Shown here in pieces: positions 56,001-64,000 of a stretch of 64,000 nt of DNA; positions within the stretch are counted from its first letter, which is position 1; each line of letters starts with the position of its first letter. Made by a program: the position numbers and the translations under genes. This stretch comes from Leguminivora glycinivorella (Eukaryota > Arthropoda > Insecta > Lepidoptera > Tortricidae), in NCBI RefSeq assembly GCF_023078275.1, contig NC_062991.1, positions 186,001 through 250,000 of the forward strand, written 5' to 3'. The notes under the pieces are model-generated. The model saw only the letters and a list, made by a program, of their open reading frames with translations. It had not been told where the DNA came from and did not search any database.

Positions 56001-56206
56001 TGTAACTATTTTCCTGAATATTTTAGACAGACTTCGGATTGGATTTGGTTCAATTGTGAAACTGCAATATTTAGGTATTATTTTATTAACTTGTCTTGTT
56101 TTTGTTCAGATTCGGGCTGGCGTTCCAAAAAGATCTCTCAGTGGAAGAGAAAGCCCTGCTCCTGGCCAGCTCCTTGCTGATCGACTATATGTACTACGAC
56201 ACGTAA
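49880..56206 (+). CDS. Phospholipid scramblase family protein, six-exon gene (5' end uncertain)
   Basis: Exons 49880-50029, 52596-52639, 52819-52960, 53776-53887, 54470-54605 and 56110-56206 have GT/AG borders and phases 0, 2, 0, 1, 2; together they give 226 residues and end in TAA. Order matches the scramblase core: a GIQDLAGVEKL block (family GLEYLxxIDQL), a TYSVLEEN strand, CQLKILNKAGEEVIRI, a VYSPPDKLIGTIEQIW block (family VYAPPGxxIGxIxQxW), a FDIVGP...WKRW segment, FGLAFQKDLSVEEKALLLAS and a hydrophobic SSLLIDYMYYD end. Scramblases move lipids between membrane leaflets or act in the nucleus. The Cys-rich palmitoylation motif of typical members is absent and the acidic calcium-binding stretch is reduced, so activity may differ. 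No start codon lies in the first exon; the N-terminus must come from upstream, perhaps 44441-44698. Confidence 0.85.
50305..52350. mobile_element. 2-kb element with long imperfect inverted ends, carrying a LINE fragment
   Basis: 50350-50400 (gccattgccgcgtttg ... actaaatcaagatagaagg) and 52218-52290 are inverted copies, and weaker pairing extends outwards over ttacattac...gtaatgtaa. The interior (50430-51490) is unique DNA with gccgcgcaagtcagtctgct near the left end. 51497-52184 is a truncated reverse-transcriptase 3' end. The element fills most of scramblase core intron 1. Confidence 0.6.
51497..52184 (+). mobile_element. Jockey-like LINE, 3' end of reverse transcriptase ORF
   Basis: The frame to the stop at 52011-52013 encodes about 165 residues with AYHGYVGSILRYAIILWGNS, QKQCIRAIC and RPLYKDLMLMTVPCIYIYE, the conserved C-terminal region of lepidopteran Jockey-type reverse transcriptases. 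The 3' untranslated region ends in aataaaaaat and a (TTTCA)n tail at 52156-52186. The catalytic domain is missing, so the copy is dead. Confidence 0.8.
52596..52639 (+). CDS. Scramblase gene, exon 2 (44-bp microexon)
   Basis: Acceptor ttttttaag, donor ACAC/GTTAGT, phases 0 to 2. Encodes AADSALTYSVLEEN plus two bases of Thr. It corresponds to the strand reading KVYYAxED in other scramblases. Supported mainly by phase continuity and position. Confidence 0.7.
52819..52960 (+). CDS. Scramblase gene, exon 3
   Basis: Acceptor tgttttatcag, donor CAG/GTATAT. Encodes WWLGFLCYGLRPCQLKILNK to TPCQLQRMQ. The family has CCxxCC here; this protein has isolated cysteines only. The exon's 3' 100 bp are repeated twice in the following intron. 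Confidence 0.85.
52961..53250 (+). repeat. Two tandem pseudo-copies of scramblase exon 3
   Basis: The unit beginning gctcaag recurs at 52861 (real exon), 52991 and 53121, a period of exactly 130 bp. It covers the exon 3' part, the donor cag/gtat and about 30 bp of intron (gtagccagc). Both extra copies carry small changes (gaggaacagg for atcctgaacaagg) that break the frame; the last has lost part of gccgtgccagctgcag. Confidence 0.85.
53776..53887 (+). CDS. Scramblase gene, exon 4
   Basis: Acceptor ccttgggcag, donor CAAG/GTCTGT, phases 0 to 1. Encodes VYSPPDKLIGTIEQIWTPVK, then CYFIKGPDGENLFSVQ; the VYxPPxxxIGTIEQxW signature is diagnostic of scramblases. Confidence 0.9.
53888..54140 (+). repeat. 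Two degenerate tandem copies of scramblase exon 4
   Basis: The gcagat/ct-tgga block recurs at 53813 (real exon), 53944 and 54051. The copies keep ctcttctccgtgcaag, the gattgtggagtatag-type spacer (gcttattgtggagtatag twice) and in the third the tactccatcaaggg...ccggatggagag block. Frames are broken. Confidence 0.8.
54470..54605 (+). CDS. Scramblase gene, exon 5
   Basis: Acceptor tttttcacccag, donor ACAA/GTATGT, phases 1 to 2. Encodes PSNTLGIYRDLHFDIVGPAG, then VRVGSTWKRWRGLAHALFRS and PTLD. Matches the FEIKSLD...GKISKHW...REAFTDAD segment of the family; the last acidic calcium-ligand run is reduced to TLDK. Confidence 0.85.
54606..54935 (+). repeat. Three further 101-bp copies of the scramblase exon 5 end
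   Basis: ggcagcac starts at 54541, 54642, 54743 and 54844, a constant 101-bp period. Each unit contains the tggaaacgctgg exon end, gacaagtatgtg with the splice donor, and about 40 bp of intron. Copies 2 and 3 differ from copy 1 at a few bases; the fourth is more diverged (cgtggaagcgctggaagg). Confidence 0.9.
54997..55078. repeat. Perfect 35-bp foldback in scramblase intron 5
   Basis: 54997-55031 and 55044-55078 are exact reverse complements (cccccctacgatcctaagat...). The 12-base loop is ttcaatgttcat. Confidence 0.85.
55168..55925. mobile_element. Foldback element with three 121-bp internal repeats
   Basis: The outer ends aaccgccttcc / ggaaggtggtt and inner ends tcaattcgtctg...cgatatctcc / ggagatatcg...cagacgaattga are inverted. 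Inside, a unit starting tcctcaaat recurs at 55371, 55492 and 55613 (period 121) with landmarks acagcatgca and cagtgacat. A known type of lepidopteran repeat, lying in scramblase intron 5. Confidence 0.75.
56110..56206 (+). CDS. Scramblase gene, last exon
   Basis: Acceptor tttttgttcag. One base completes Lys, then FGLAFQKDLSVEEKALLLAS, SLLIDYMYYDT and TAA. The family ends FGxxFPxDLDVxxKAxxxGA followed by CFLIDxMFF, so this is the C-terminal hydrophobic segment. Confidence 0.9.
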
Positions 56207-56364
56207 ACCCGCTGTAGACCTACCCACAATATCGCATAAGATCGTTCCATTACATCGTTTTTTGTCACGTTCTTAGGGGCACACACAGGCGAGGACCTGG
56301 GGCGCGTCTTACGTCCTTCCTATACAAAATGTACTGAGGAGACGTTTTTTAAATTACACCGCTG

Positions 56365-56530
56365 ACGTCCGTTCCGCTTCTTAAGACATGCGTCGCCTGA
56401 GTGTGGGTTGCCGCTTAAATTCGTCCCATTTTGCTTCCGGGCGGCGTGGCGCTTACGTCCGCTCCGCATCTTAAGACATGCGTCGCCTGAGTGTAGGTTG
56501 CCACTTAAATTCGTCCCATTTTGCTTTCAT
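56365..56530 (+). repeat. 90-bp tandem duplication in the scramblase 3' region
   Basis: cttaagacatgcgtcgcctg recurs at an interval of 90 bp (56381 and 56471 for ttaagacatg). Both copies end cttaaattcgtcccattttg. Probably part of the 3' untranslated region. A poly-G run of about 20 bases lies at 56683-56703. Confidence 0.8.
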
Positions 56531-56738
56531 TTCCTACCCATTTTCTATACTTTACTTTCGTCAGGAGTATTATTTGTCCTTGCGCAAGGTAATGATGAAT
56601 TGATGACGAATACCGAATGTGCCATACAAGGGCGGATCCAGGGGGAGGGTAGGTCACGTAGTCAATGCACAGGCCCCAGGGAGGGGGGGGGGGGGGGGGG
56701 GGGTCTATTTGTATGGCCAACCTAGGCGAAACCTAAGA

Positions 56739-56744
56739 AATAAA
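56739..56744 (+). terminator. Candidate polyadenylation signal of the scramblase gene
   Basis: AATAAA about 530 bp after the stop codon and just beyond the poly-G run. The transcript end is inference. Confidence 0.35.
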
Positions 56745-57174
56745 GAAATAATTCTAAATGAGTGACGAAATCGAAATTAATTGGATTAGGCACTTGACAA
56801 AAACGAATTGGAGGTCTAATTCGATAGTGTGTAGGTAGAATCAAGCCAAGATAACTTTGCAGCGATTTTGATAGCACTGTTCGAGTATTATTTTAACGTC
56901 AAACTGGTATAAAATTGCTATCAACAAAACTGCCAAGTTAGCTTAGTCTGACTCTAATAGTTTCCGCGCTAAACAGCTAAATATACTCGTGAATTTTATA
57001 TTTGTATTTGACAGTTTTGTCCTGTATTGTTCTGTTTGTCTTTTGACAGATCATGAATTCAAGAAATATAACGGTGATTATAAAATTATATTTTCGTTTT
57101 ATTATACGAAAAATGAAAAATGTATGAAAATAAGAAGTGTGCGTGGTGATTTTATACCATTTTGTATGTAGGTA

Positions 57175-57270
57175 CAGTCAGCCAAAAAAGTGGTTTACCA
57201 CTTTTCGACCTTATGTGTTTAAATTAAAGTCGAAAAGTGGTAAACCACTTTAAATTCTTGGCTGACCGCT
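57175..57270. mobile_element. 96-bp foldback MITE (cagtcagcc ends)
   Basis: gtggtttaccacttttcgac and its exact inverse flank a short AT spacer; the outer ends cagtcagcc / ggctgacc also pair. A TA precedes the left end. It resembles the 8778-8911 element in design but not in sequence. Confidence 0.7.
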
Positions 57271-57599
57271 ACATGTTTAGCCTATAACCTAATAATATGC
57301 AAGAGCTAACTTTTTAAACTAACCAATCAAATACTTATTTAGGCAGGTGTACTACAACGAATTCCATACAGTGAAAAATTATCTTACAAAATGGTCACTT
57401 CCTCAAGTTAATCGTTGAAGTTTTCATTTCATTGACGATAACGGGTATTATAGGGCTCGTATTACCATACAATTAAAGGTTAAATTTGACAAAATAGCCT
57501 GCCATTACCAAAAAATTAATTACCAATAAATCGAGCCACCACCGCGTCGCGGTCGCGTTCTCCTCGACCATCGAGTGTGAACGCGACCAGTGATAACGC

Positions 57600-57812
57600 T
57601 GAAAGTGAACGCAGCCGACGCGCGCGAAGGAGGGTAGATCGCGCGCTGTCTATACAACTTTAACATCCACCCGCCTTCGTCAGTTTTCCGTGATCATGAT
57701 GCATGCAACTGCGTCGAAATATCGGGAGCTCGACAAAAATCAAAAAGGTAATCACGGTCTATATCCCGATCAATGTAAGTCTAATGAAAATAACCGTGAA
57801 TCATTCAAAACT
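57600..57812 (-). repeat. tgatcatgatgcatgcaact repeat, copy 3
   Basis: gaaggagggtagatcgcgcg, ttccgtgatcatgatgcatg, tcgggagctcgacaaaaatc and ggtaatcacggtctatatcc, as in 41385-41575 and 37148-37280. Confidence 0.7.
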
Positions 57813-58056
57813 CTTACCAATAAATTACCAATGACACAGAATACAAGGTGTTTCAATGAACGTAATACAAAATGAGTGATTCCGGCTATATATATTCCTA
57901 TACATATATATATTAACGACAAAGAATATAATGCACGTATATACGTACGTCACTTGTAGGTGTCTTATCAGTTATCAAGGTGTTGATTATTGTGACAGGT
58001 AACAAGTCAGGATGCATTTTATTCATAAAATTTCAGTCCAGAACTCTAGATAAAAA

Positions 58057-58604
58057 ACCGGCCAAGAGCGTGTCGGGCCACGCTCAGTGTAGGGTTCCGT
58101 AGTTTTCCGTATTTTTCTCAAAAACTACTGAACCTATCAAGTTCAAAACAATTTTTCTAGAAAGTGTTTATAAAGTTCTACTTTTGTGATTTTTTTCATA
58201 TTTTTTAAACATATGGTTCAAAAGTTAGAGGGGGGGGGGACGCACTTTTTTTTCCTTTAGGAGCGATTATTTCCGAAAATATTAATATTATCAAAAAAAA
58301 TCTTAGTAAACCCTTATTCATTTTTAAATACCTATCCAAGAATATATCACACGTTGGGGTTAAAATGAAAAAAAAAATCAGCCCCCACTTTACATGTAGG
58401 GGGAGTACCCTAATAAAAAAAAATTTACCATTTTTTATTTTTGCACTTTGTTCGCGTGATTGATATATATACATACTTGTACCAAATTTCAGCTTTCTAG
58501 TGCTTACGGTTACTGAGATTATCCGCGGACGGACGGACGGACGGACGGACGGACAGACAGACATGGCGAAACTATAAGGGTTCCTAGTTGACTACGGAAC
58601 CCTA
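58057..58604 (+). mobile_element. gggttccgtag MITE-like element, copy 3
   Basis: accggccaagagcgtgtcgg to ttgactacggaaccct, with a shorter (GGAC)n array at about 58525-58552. Same order of landmarks as copy 2. Confidence 0.8.
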
Positions 58605-59320
58605 ACAAAAAGGTGTTTATACTACAAAACTAGGATCGAACTATTTTCTCTTAACAACCTAGGTAGGGCAGGCAGCAACCATGTTGTGACCAAAATATCA
58701 GGATTTAGGAAAACAATGATTAACTAGTTTAACAACACGCGACCTAACATAGTGTTTTAGCAATAAGAAGACAAGTTTGAAAAACATGTTTGGTATTAGG
58801 TACGTTCATTAAAAGTATTAAAACACCCTGTATAATAATAGTTCAAGACAACTTCAGTAATTGATAATAGCGCCATCTAACTTTTATGCTAATAACTACT
58901 TTGCCAGGCTTGTCACGCAAAAGGACCGCTGGCTGCGTCGACTCGTTCATAGTTCACGCAAAAGAAAGTTGCTTGAAACCTGCAGATGGCGCTGTAATAA
59001 AGTTTTTGTACATTTTACATCAAAATGTTTAAATGAGTTGATTAAATTTACTTATATAATAACAAAGACTGAAAATTTTAATAAAATCAATAAAAACATA
59101 TTTAGTCTTTCATGATTTATCATAGAGTTATTAATTTACTTAATTTTCATCCTCAATTTTATCGAGATTTTATCCGTCAAGCAATAAATTGTCAAAAATG
59201 ACTCAAAAACAACATGTCAGGTTGACAGAACCTCTCTACCCCGGCACAATGTACTTATAACCAAAAATAGCCAAAAGAAATTACCAAGAAACATCGCAAA
59301 ATGTCGAAGACTAAAAATAA
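58605..59320. other. Between MITE and intronless scramblase gene
   Basis: gcgccatct (58868) and its inverse agatggcgc (58985) mark a short inverted pair; this motif also occurs near 45595, 49085 and 61779. A seven-codon upstream frame (ATG at 59301) ends in the TGA that overlaps the next gene's ATG (ATGA at 59321), a possible translational brake. Confidence 0.4.
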
Positions 59321-59929
59321 ATGACACTTTCAAGAAACTCCAGCTTGCAGCTAACAGAAACATGGATGAGTTGTCCCAACAACGTTTTTGAGTTCCCCGG
59401 TCTAGCGTACATCTACAGCCTCAACCAGCTAATCGTCGCCAAAAAACTAGACAAGCTACATCAACTAATAGAAAAACATGATGTCAGTTACACAATCTAC
59501 AACAACCTCGGCGAGAAAATATTCATAGGGGTGCAGAAAAACCAGGCGAGCCAGTTTCAAATAAAGCTGTACAATTTATACGGGAACGAAGTCGTGCAAA
59601 TAACGAAGTATTGCAAATGTTTTCTAAGTAAGGTGTACGTTTGGGCGCCCGCGAAAATCTTCGCCGGATCCATCCAACATTCCCGCTTCTCCGACAAGTA
59701 CGAAGTGAAGAACTGTCAAGGTGAAGTCGTGTTTCTTATAAAAAAGTTATATCCTCACGACACGATTTATACCGTGCTGAGTGGGGGGGAGGAGATTGGG
59801 GTAGTCATGAAGGGGTGGGGGTTGTATGATAACTACGTGGTGAGTTTCTCCCCCAATTTGGGGGTGGGAATGAAGGCTGTGATGCTTGGAGCTTGTTTTC
59901 TCATGATGCAACAGTGCTGCTTGAAATAA
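59321..59929 (+). CDS. Phospholipid scramblase family protein, intronless paralogue
   Basis: 202 residues, single exon. PGL at 26-28 followed by NQLIVAKKLDKLHQLIE matches the family PGLEYL...IDQLLVHQ; YTIYNNLGEKIF (57-68) fits KYEIKNSxGQxVY; 78-115 cover the barrel with WAPAKIFAGSIQH; 175-200 (SFSPNLGVGMKAVMLGACFL) is close to the canonical C-terminal DLDVKMKAVMIGACFLID. It lacks the Pro-rich N-terminus, the Cys-cluster is reduced to CKC (98-100), and the calcium-binding acidic loop is mostly replaced (LYDNYVVSFSPN). Function presumably at membranes; scrambling activity uncertain. The single exon suggests an ancient retrocopy or intron loss relative to the neighbouring six-exon gene. An alternative start is Met16. 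AATAAA overlaps the stop codon (59925-59930). Confidence 0.88.
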   Translation: MTLSRNSSLQLTETWMSCPNNVFEFPGLAYIYSLNQLIVAKKLDKLHQLIEKHDVSYTIYNNLGEKIFIGVQKNQASQFQIKLYNLYGNEVVQITKYCKCFLSKVYVWAPAKIFAGSIQHSRFSDKYEVKNCQGEVVFLIKKLYPHDTIYTVLSGGEEIGVVMKGWGLYDNYVVSFSPNLGVGMKAVMLGACFLMMQQCCLK

Positions 59930-60067
59930 ATATTGGTAATTATATTTTGTTATTTTATTTTATTTTACCTGTCTGTATAACATACATAAATTATATGTAA
60001 GGAAAAGAAAGTAAACGGCCACCTCGAATCCGTTCTTCATACAAACACATTCCTTTTCATCATTTTA

Positions 60068-60497
60068 AATGTTTTTTCACCAAACCTACTGGTAAAGGCT
60101 CTCTTTGCTATTCAAAAAACAGACAGCAAAATTGCATTTTATCCACAAGAGTGCAAAGCAATTTCATACAAATTTTAACAGGATGTCTTCGGCTGGCTGA
60201 AGCTGGATTTTGAATCAATAAATATTGAATAACTTGATGGATTTGATTTAATTGGATGTTTCATAGTCAGTATTTTGTTTGTGTTAGTGTGGTGAAAAAT
60301 TTTGTGTTTCACTCGGTGGCAAAGTTTGTTTAACCTTCGTCCCTTGAAACCCTCGCAACGCTCAAGATTCCACTTTTTGAACCACTTGCTACGCTCGCGG
60401 TTCAATATTTGGAATCGTTCGCTTGCTCGGGTATCAATATTGGCACGTGCGCGTGCGGTTAAACGACAACTTTGCCCCCTTGTAAAACAAATAACTA
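60068..60497 (+). repeat. ggtgtggtgaaa / aaacaaataactattt repeat, copy 2
   Basis: Matches 4018-4365 and extends it with cccttgaaaccctcgcaacg and cgctcgcggttcaatatttg blocks. Ends gtaaaacaaataactattt. Confidence 0.7.
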
Positions 60498-60545
60498 TTT
60501 ACAGAATTTGTTTTTTTTTATCATTGTAAAAATATATAGGGTGTA

Positions 60546-60687
60546 ACGCCGTGGCTTGCGTGGGCGACGGTCGCGCGATGGTAGCGCGACGGCGATGCGA
60601 CGCATACGAAATCAAACCTTATCGATATGGAAGTATGAGACGCGACGGCGATGGTCGCGCGACCGTCGCCCACGCAAGCCACGGCGT
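60546..60687. mobile_element. GC-rich foldback (acgccgtggcttgcgtgggc ends)
   Basis: 32-33-bp exact inverted arms at 60546-60578 and 60655-60687, continuing as weaker pairing of gcgacggcgatg blocks. The CpG-rich arms are unlike the AT-rich flanks. Confidence 0.75.
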
Positions 60688-60939
60688 AAAGGGTCCTTAC
60701 AATAGTTACAATCCTTACATTACCTACTTCATTTGCAATAAGGACGAACTTGTTTTGAAATCGTCAGTTCAAAGCATTCATATTGCATTTGAAGCATCAG
60801 GGCCCTTCTGCGAGGAAAGCTACATATAAAGGGAAAGTTAAATGTAAACCCATAATTAATTTTAACGAAACATTTATTAGAAAAATCAGTCTTGAAAATA
60901 CTGGAATGAAATTATACCTAAATCTTAAGATCTTAGCAT

Positions 60940-61518
60940 CTAACGTCTTCTCTTTTTCTGCGGAGATTTCTCCTCTTTCCTAACTTCCCCATTCTCAATT
61001 TTCTTCTCTTCTGCATCTTCTTCGTCATGATGTTTCCTTCTCACAGGTCCAGCGAGGGTGATAGGAACCGCCCTTTCCCCTTTATTCTCCGAAGCTCTGG
61101 GCGCTAACACTGTCAAAACTCCATCAGATGACAATCTTGACTCCACCGTGTCAGGGTTACAGTCCTCAGGCAAGGTATACCTTCGCTTGAACTGCCTGGA
61201 TATGAACCCGTGTTCATCCTTCCTCTCCTCATGTTTTCCTTCAATAATCACGCAGCCGTCCGCAGTTTTCACAGAAATTTCCTCAGGTGCGAAATGCTGA
61301 ACATCCATGTTGACTTGGAACTTATCTTTGTCGGTTTTGATGGTGGACCCGACATCCCGAGCTGCCAAAGCTAAATTTCGCCAAGGACGGGAGTACCGGC
61401 GCTGCAGGGACGGACGGTCAAAAATGTCCATTAGAAAATCGTCAGACGCCAAATCGAGACCAAAAAGTTGGTCCCGAAGACGACGGGGTCGTAATTCGTC
61501 GAGTAATAGTAGCGCCAT
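60940..61518 (-). CDS. Small heat-shock protein (Hsp20/alpha-crystallin, l(2)efl-like)
   Basis: 192 residues, no intron. ATP-independent chaperone that binds unfolding proteins as oligomers. N-terminal RPRRLRDQLFGLDL (10-23), then the alpha-crystallin domain at about 61-141 with FQVNMDVQHFAPEEISVK (67-84), HEERKDEHGFISRQFKRRY (96-114) and LSSDGVLTVLAPR (129-141). A V-P-I motif (151-153) stands for the usual I-x-I/V that docks into neighbouring subunits. The C-terminus is long and charged, ending KSPQKKRRR, which could be a nuclear signal and is unusual for the family. Start is the first ATG at 61518 (purine at -3); the frame is open upstream but has no earlier ATG. Promoter elements at 61595-61671 point to heat-shock factor control. 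Confidence 0.95.
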   Translation of the reverse strand: MALLLLDELRPRRLRDQLFGLDLASDDFLMDIFDRPSLQRRYSRPWRNLALAARDVGSTIKTDKDKFQVNMDVQHFAPEEISVKTADGCVIIEGKHEERKDEHGFISRQFKRRYTLPEDCNPDTVESRLSSDGVLTVLAPRASENKGERAVPITLAGPVRRKHHDEEDAEEKKIENGEVRKEEKSPQKKRRR

Positions 61519-61594
61519 TGCAGTTTGATCACTTGATGAATCGCTTGACAATCGCTTGAGTCGCTTACTTCGCTTGCTTACAAATCTTACAATC

Positions 61595-61671
61595 GAATGA
61601 TGCTGTGCGCCGCGCTGTCGTCATCTTTATATGGATCGGAATTGCATTCGAGAAAATACAAGAATGTTCTT
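61595..61671 (-). promoter_or_regulatory. Heat-shock promoter: initiator, TATA box and gapped heat-shock element
   Basis: On the minus strand: TATAAA (61626-61631) and an arthropod initiator TCATTC (61595-61600) 33 bp from the start of the TATA box, predicting transcription start near 61598 and an 80-base leader. Upstream, plus-strand coordinates show TTC 61647-61649, GAA 61652-61654, GAA 61662-61664 and TTC 61667-61669, all in five-base register with one module skipped: a gapped heat-shock element. Confidence 0.8.
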
Positions 61672-62035
61672 GATAAAAGTGACACCTAGCGGAGAATAGC
61701 AGAACCTTGTCGAACACTCGGGAAAGGTCAAGTGAGTGAGCTACCTATAGCCACTACCAGCTATAGCTATTCGCTACTAGATGGCGCTGTTAAACAATCA
61801 AGCAAAAAAGCTACTAATATTTTTTTAATACCTGATACCTGATGTATCTTTTATTTTTATCATTATAATAATGACAAATCATGAATTTGAACGTCGTTTA
61901 TGTGCAATTTAAGAGACAGTTTTTCTAAAAAACTTAACACGAATGTTCTTTTTTTTAATATAGTTCTACTATTTGCCAATAGATGTCAGTACATAACACA
62001 ACCCTAGTTATGAATGAAGGGCATTGAACAAGATA

Positions 62036-62050
62036 TTTCGCGAATATTCC
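62036..62050. promoter_or_regulatory. Perfect three-module heat-shock element
   Basis: tTTCgcGAAtaTTCc: three alternating modules in exact five-base register, about 440 bp upstream of the predicted small heat-shock protein start. It may be a distal enhancer or serve another promoter. Confidence 0.65.
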
Positions 62051-63569
62051 CACGATATCTAGGTTGAGGGGTTGGGGACGTTCGTGGCGCACGATGGTAG
62101 AAATGTCTAGAAGTATTCTTGTTATTATTCTTTAAAAACTTATTATTTTAAGCACGTGTTTGAGTTTCAATGTCACGTGTCTCACAAAGTCTAAAAAGCG
62201 TGAAAACAATTGACAACCGGCCGGCGAAATTAAGCATTCATTATTTAACTAGCAAAATACCTAGTTTTAACTGTTGTACTTAGTAGGTAGGTAGTAGGTA
62301 TATAAAGTAACAATTATAGATGCGTCTTTTTGTGTTTTATTCTTGATATCTCATACCTAGTAGCTAGTAGGTAGGTTATAATTCTATAATTAGCATAACC
62401 TAGTTATTATGAAAACGTTGACACGCTGTCCCACAAAAATATCTATTTATTAGATCCAGTAGGATCAAAAAGAAACTGGTTCCTAGTTGACCATACTGTA
62501 CTGATAAGTGTCCTTGGGTTTGCCCTGTTCGCACTTGACCGATACGTTGACCCCATGTTGCTAGGCAACGAACGCGTTATCATTTCCGTATGGTCATACA
62601 ATACAACGAACGAAATTCTGAAACAAGGCTACGTAAATATAATATCTATAACCTAAGTTCGTAAGTTGGTATAACCACGTATACCACAAGTTTAGTACTT
62701 AATCTAGACATCGTTGCATTGCAATTGTTGTTGCATTATGCATACCTACACATGCACTTTCCATGCACTATTGGTATTGGTTCCTAGTCTTAAATGATTC
62801 TAATCAAATTCTAATGAATGAGTGTTGCAATAATCTGACCTAAAACATTCAGACATAAATAAAAAATGTAGAGTAAAGAGGTACCTACCTACCTACTTGA
62901 TTTAAGACTAAAATGGGCCTAGCCCGCCTAGCATTGAACTGTCATTTTAGTAGGCAGGTATGTATTATGATATAAAAATCTAGGTTTAATTCATGAATTG
63001 GACTTTTTGCTAGAAATTTCCCTCTAAAATTATAATATAAAGGAGTGGTCATACATGTAGTACATGTGTATTGTGTGTGTATCATGTCTTTTCTCTGGAT
63101 GGTAGTCCTAGTTTACTAATTAATATATTAAAACAAATGTATTCACATTATTTTTGTTTATTCCAAGGAAAATAGGCTAGTTTCCTACTAGTCAAATCAG
63201 CTTCTTTTTATGAACTGTCAAAACGATTTGTTAGTATGGAATTACTATGAAATACTGAGGAGTGACGTCACGATCAATTCATTTATTTTATATCTTTCTC
63301 TTTGAATTAATAAATAGAAATTATGTTTAAAAATAACTACTGTCCATATTTTTCATCTAATTATGTGGTGCATTATTTCGTGCACTGCATAAAATATTTT
63401 ATTTCAAGTATAGGAAACTAGCCTATTCTCTGGTACAAAAATAAAACAAAGTTTGGAAAATGCATTTAATCAATAAGTACGGCACTTCAAAGAATGCACC
63501 AGAAGTTACTAACCCGGATGCCACTAGCGCCAACAGTGGCGAGAAGTTAAACTACACTCCGGATATGGC
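62051..63569. other. AT-rich, nothing recognised
   Basis: Contains short (TAGG)n-like runs (taggtaggtagtaggta at 62284) and agatggcgct nearby upstream. No domain-like reading frame. Confidence 0.4.
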
Positions 63570-63584
63570 GGAACATTCTAGACT
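63570..63584. promoter_or_regulatory. Heat-shock element
   Basis: gGAAcaTTCtaGAc: two perfect modules and a third with one mismatch, in register. No gene is visible within the window next to it. Confidence 0.5.
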
Positions 63585-63731
63585 ATTATTTTATTTTCTC
63601 AAAAGCACCATATTCTGAATGGAACTTGATGTACATGGTTCACCTTTATTTTTTTTATATTATTTGTGATTTATTCGAATAGTTTGATAGTATACATTCA
63701 TTCATAAATCTAGAGATTTTACCATATTTCC

Positions 63732-63757
63732 AGAAGGATCTGGAACATTCTAGAAAC
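63732..63757. promoter_or_regulatory. Extended heat-shock element (five modules)
   Basis: GAA 63733, ATC 63738 (imperfect), GAA 63743, TTC 63748, GAA 63753, all spaced by five bases. This is the strongest heat-shock element in the window, yet no gene follows before 64000. Confidence 0.65.
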
Positions 63758-64000
63758 TTTCACACAAGTGATTGCGATCAACAGGTACGCCATCTCTTGT
63801 CGAATAGGAGTACTTATGAAGGAAGCTGTGGTATCGTAAACCTTTTTTGCTACTTCTATGTTTTAGGGACCGGCTTGGTCTTTGTGTTGCGTTTTTATTT
63901 CTTTTAAATCATCATCATCATATATTTTTTTATTTCAACTGTATAGGACTATGACTATTATAGTCATAGTCATAACGCCAGTATAGGCTAACCCCGCAGC

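Noticed and set aside
56408..56725. Reading frame after the scramblase stop with a Gly-rich end
   Set aside because: Made from the 90-bp tandem duplication and the poly-G run; no similarity to the gene.
60940..61551. Longer small heat-shock protein starting at 61551
   Set aside because: The codon there is TTG. The first ATG is at 61518, in good context and directly before the conserved N-terminal motif.

Overview
This window comes from the nuclear genome of an animal, almost certainly a moth or butterfly. It is AT-rich, its genes are split by introns with GT/AG junctions, and it is packed with short repeats of types familiar from lepidopteran genomes: tRNA-headed SINEs, foldback MITEs, (CCGT)n/(CAGA)n-bearing elements, RTE and Jockey-like LINE 3' ends. 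There is no bacterial, plasmid or phage signature.

Layout. 1-24.7 kb is a gene-poor repeat landscape. 24.77-26.62 kb is one large, very GC-rich exon encoding a seven-finger C2H2 zinc-finger protein. 27.4-44 kb is again mostly intergenic or intronic repeat DNA, with one unassigned candidate exon at 28.45 kb. 44.4-56.2 kb holds the most informative locus, a split phospholipid scramblase gene on the plus strand. Six exons (49880-56206) join with matching phases into 226 residues. A further exon with hexapeptide LEPLQx repeats (44441-44698) has a compatible splice phase and could supply the N-terminus, giving about 312 residues. A small THAP-like gene on the minus strand (46447-48604) lies in the putative first intron. 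59.3-59.9 kb carries a second, intronless scramblase paralogue. 60.9-61.5 kb carries a small heat-shock protein on the minus strand, with a well-formed TATA box, initiator and heat-shock element. More heat-shock elements lie between it and the window end.

Most notable observations: (1) exons 3, 4 and 5 of the scramblase gene are each followed, inside the next intron, by tandem degenerate copies of their own 3' half including the splice donor; (2) the LEP-repeat exon may be the scramblase N-terminus; (3) a word-mosaic repeat family is built from many short GGCATAA/GGCAGAA/CGCATAA words in one half and their complements in the other; (4) there are strong orphan heat-shock elements at the right end; (5) the window has numerous perfect or near-perfect foldbacks, including 43-bp and 35-bp perfect arms.

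The gene calls rest on reading frames, splice-site phases and family motifs read by eye. Repeat families were defined by comparing copies within the window. No database search was possible.
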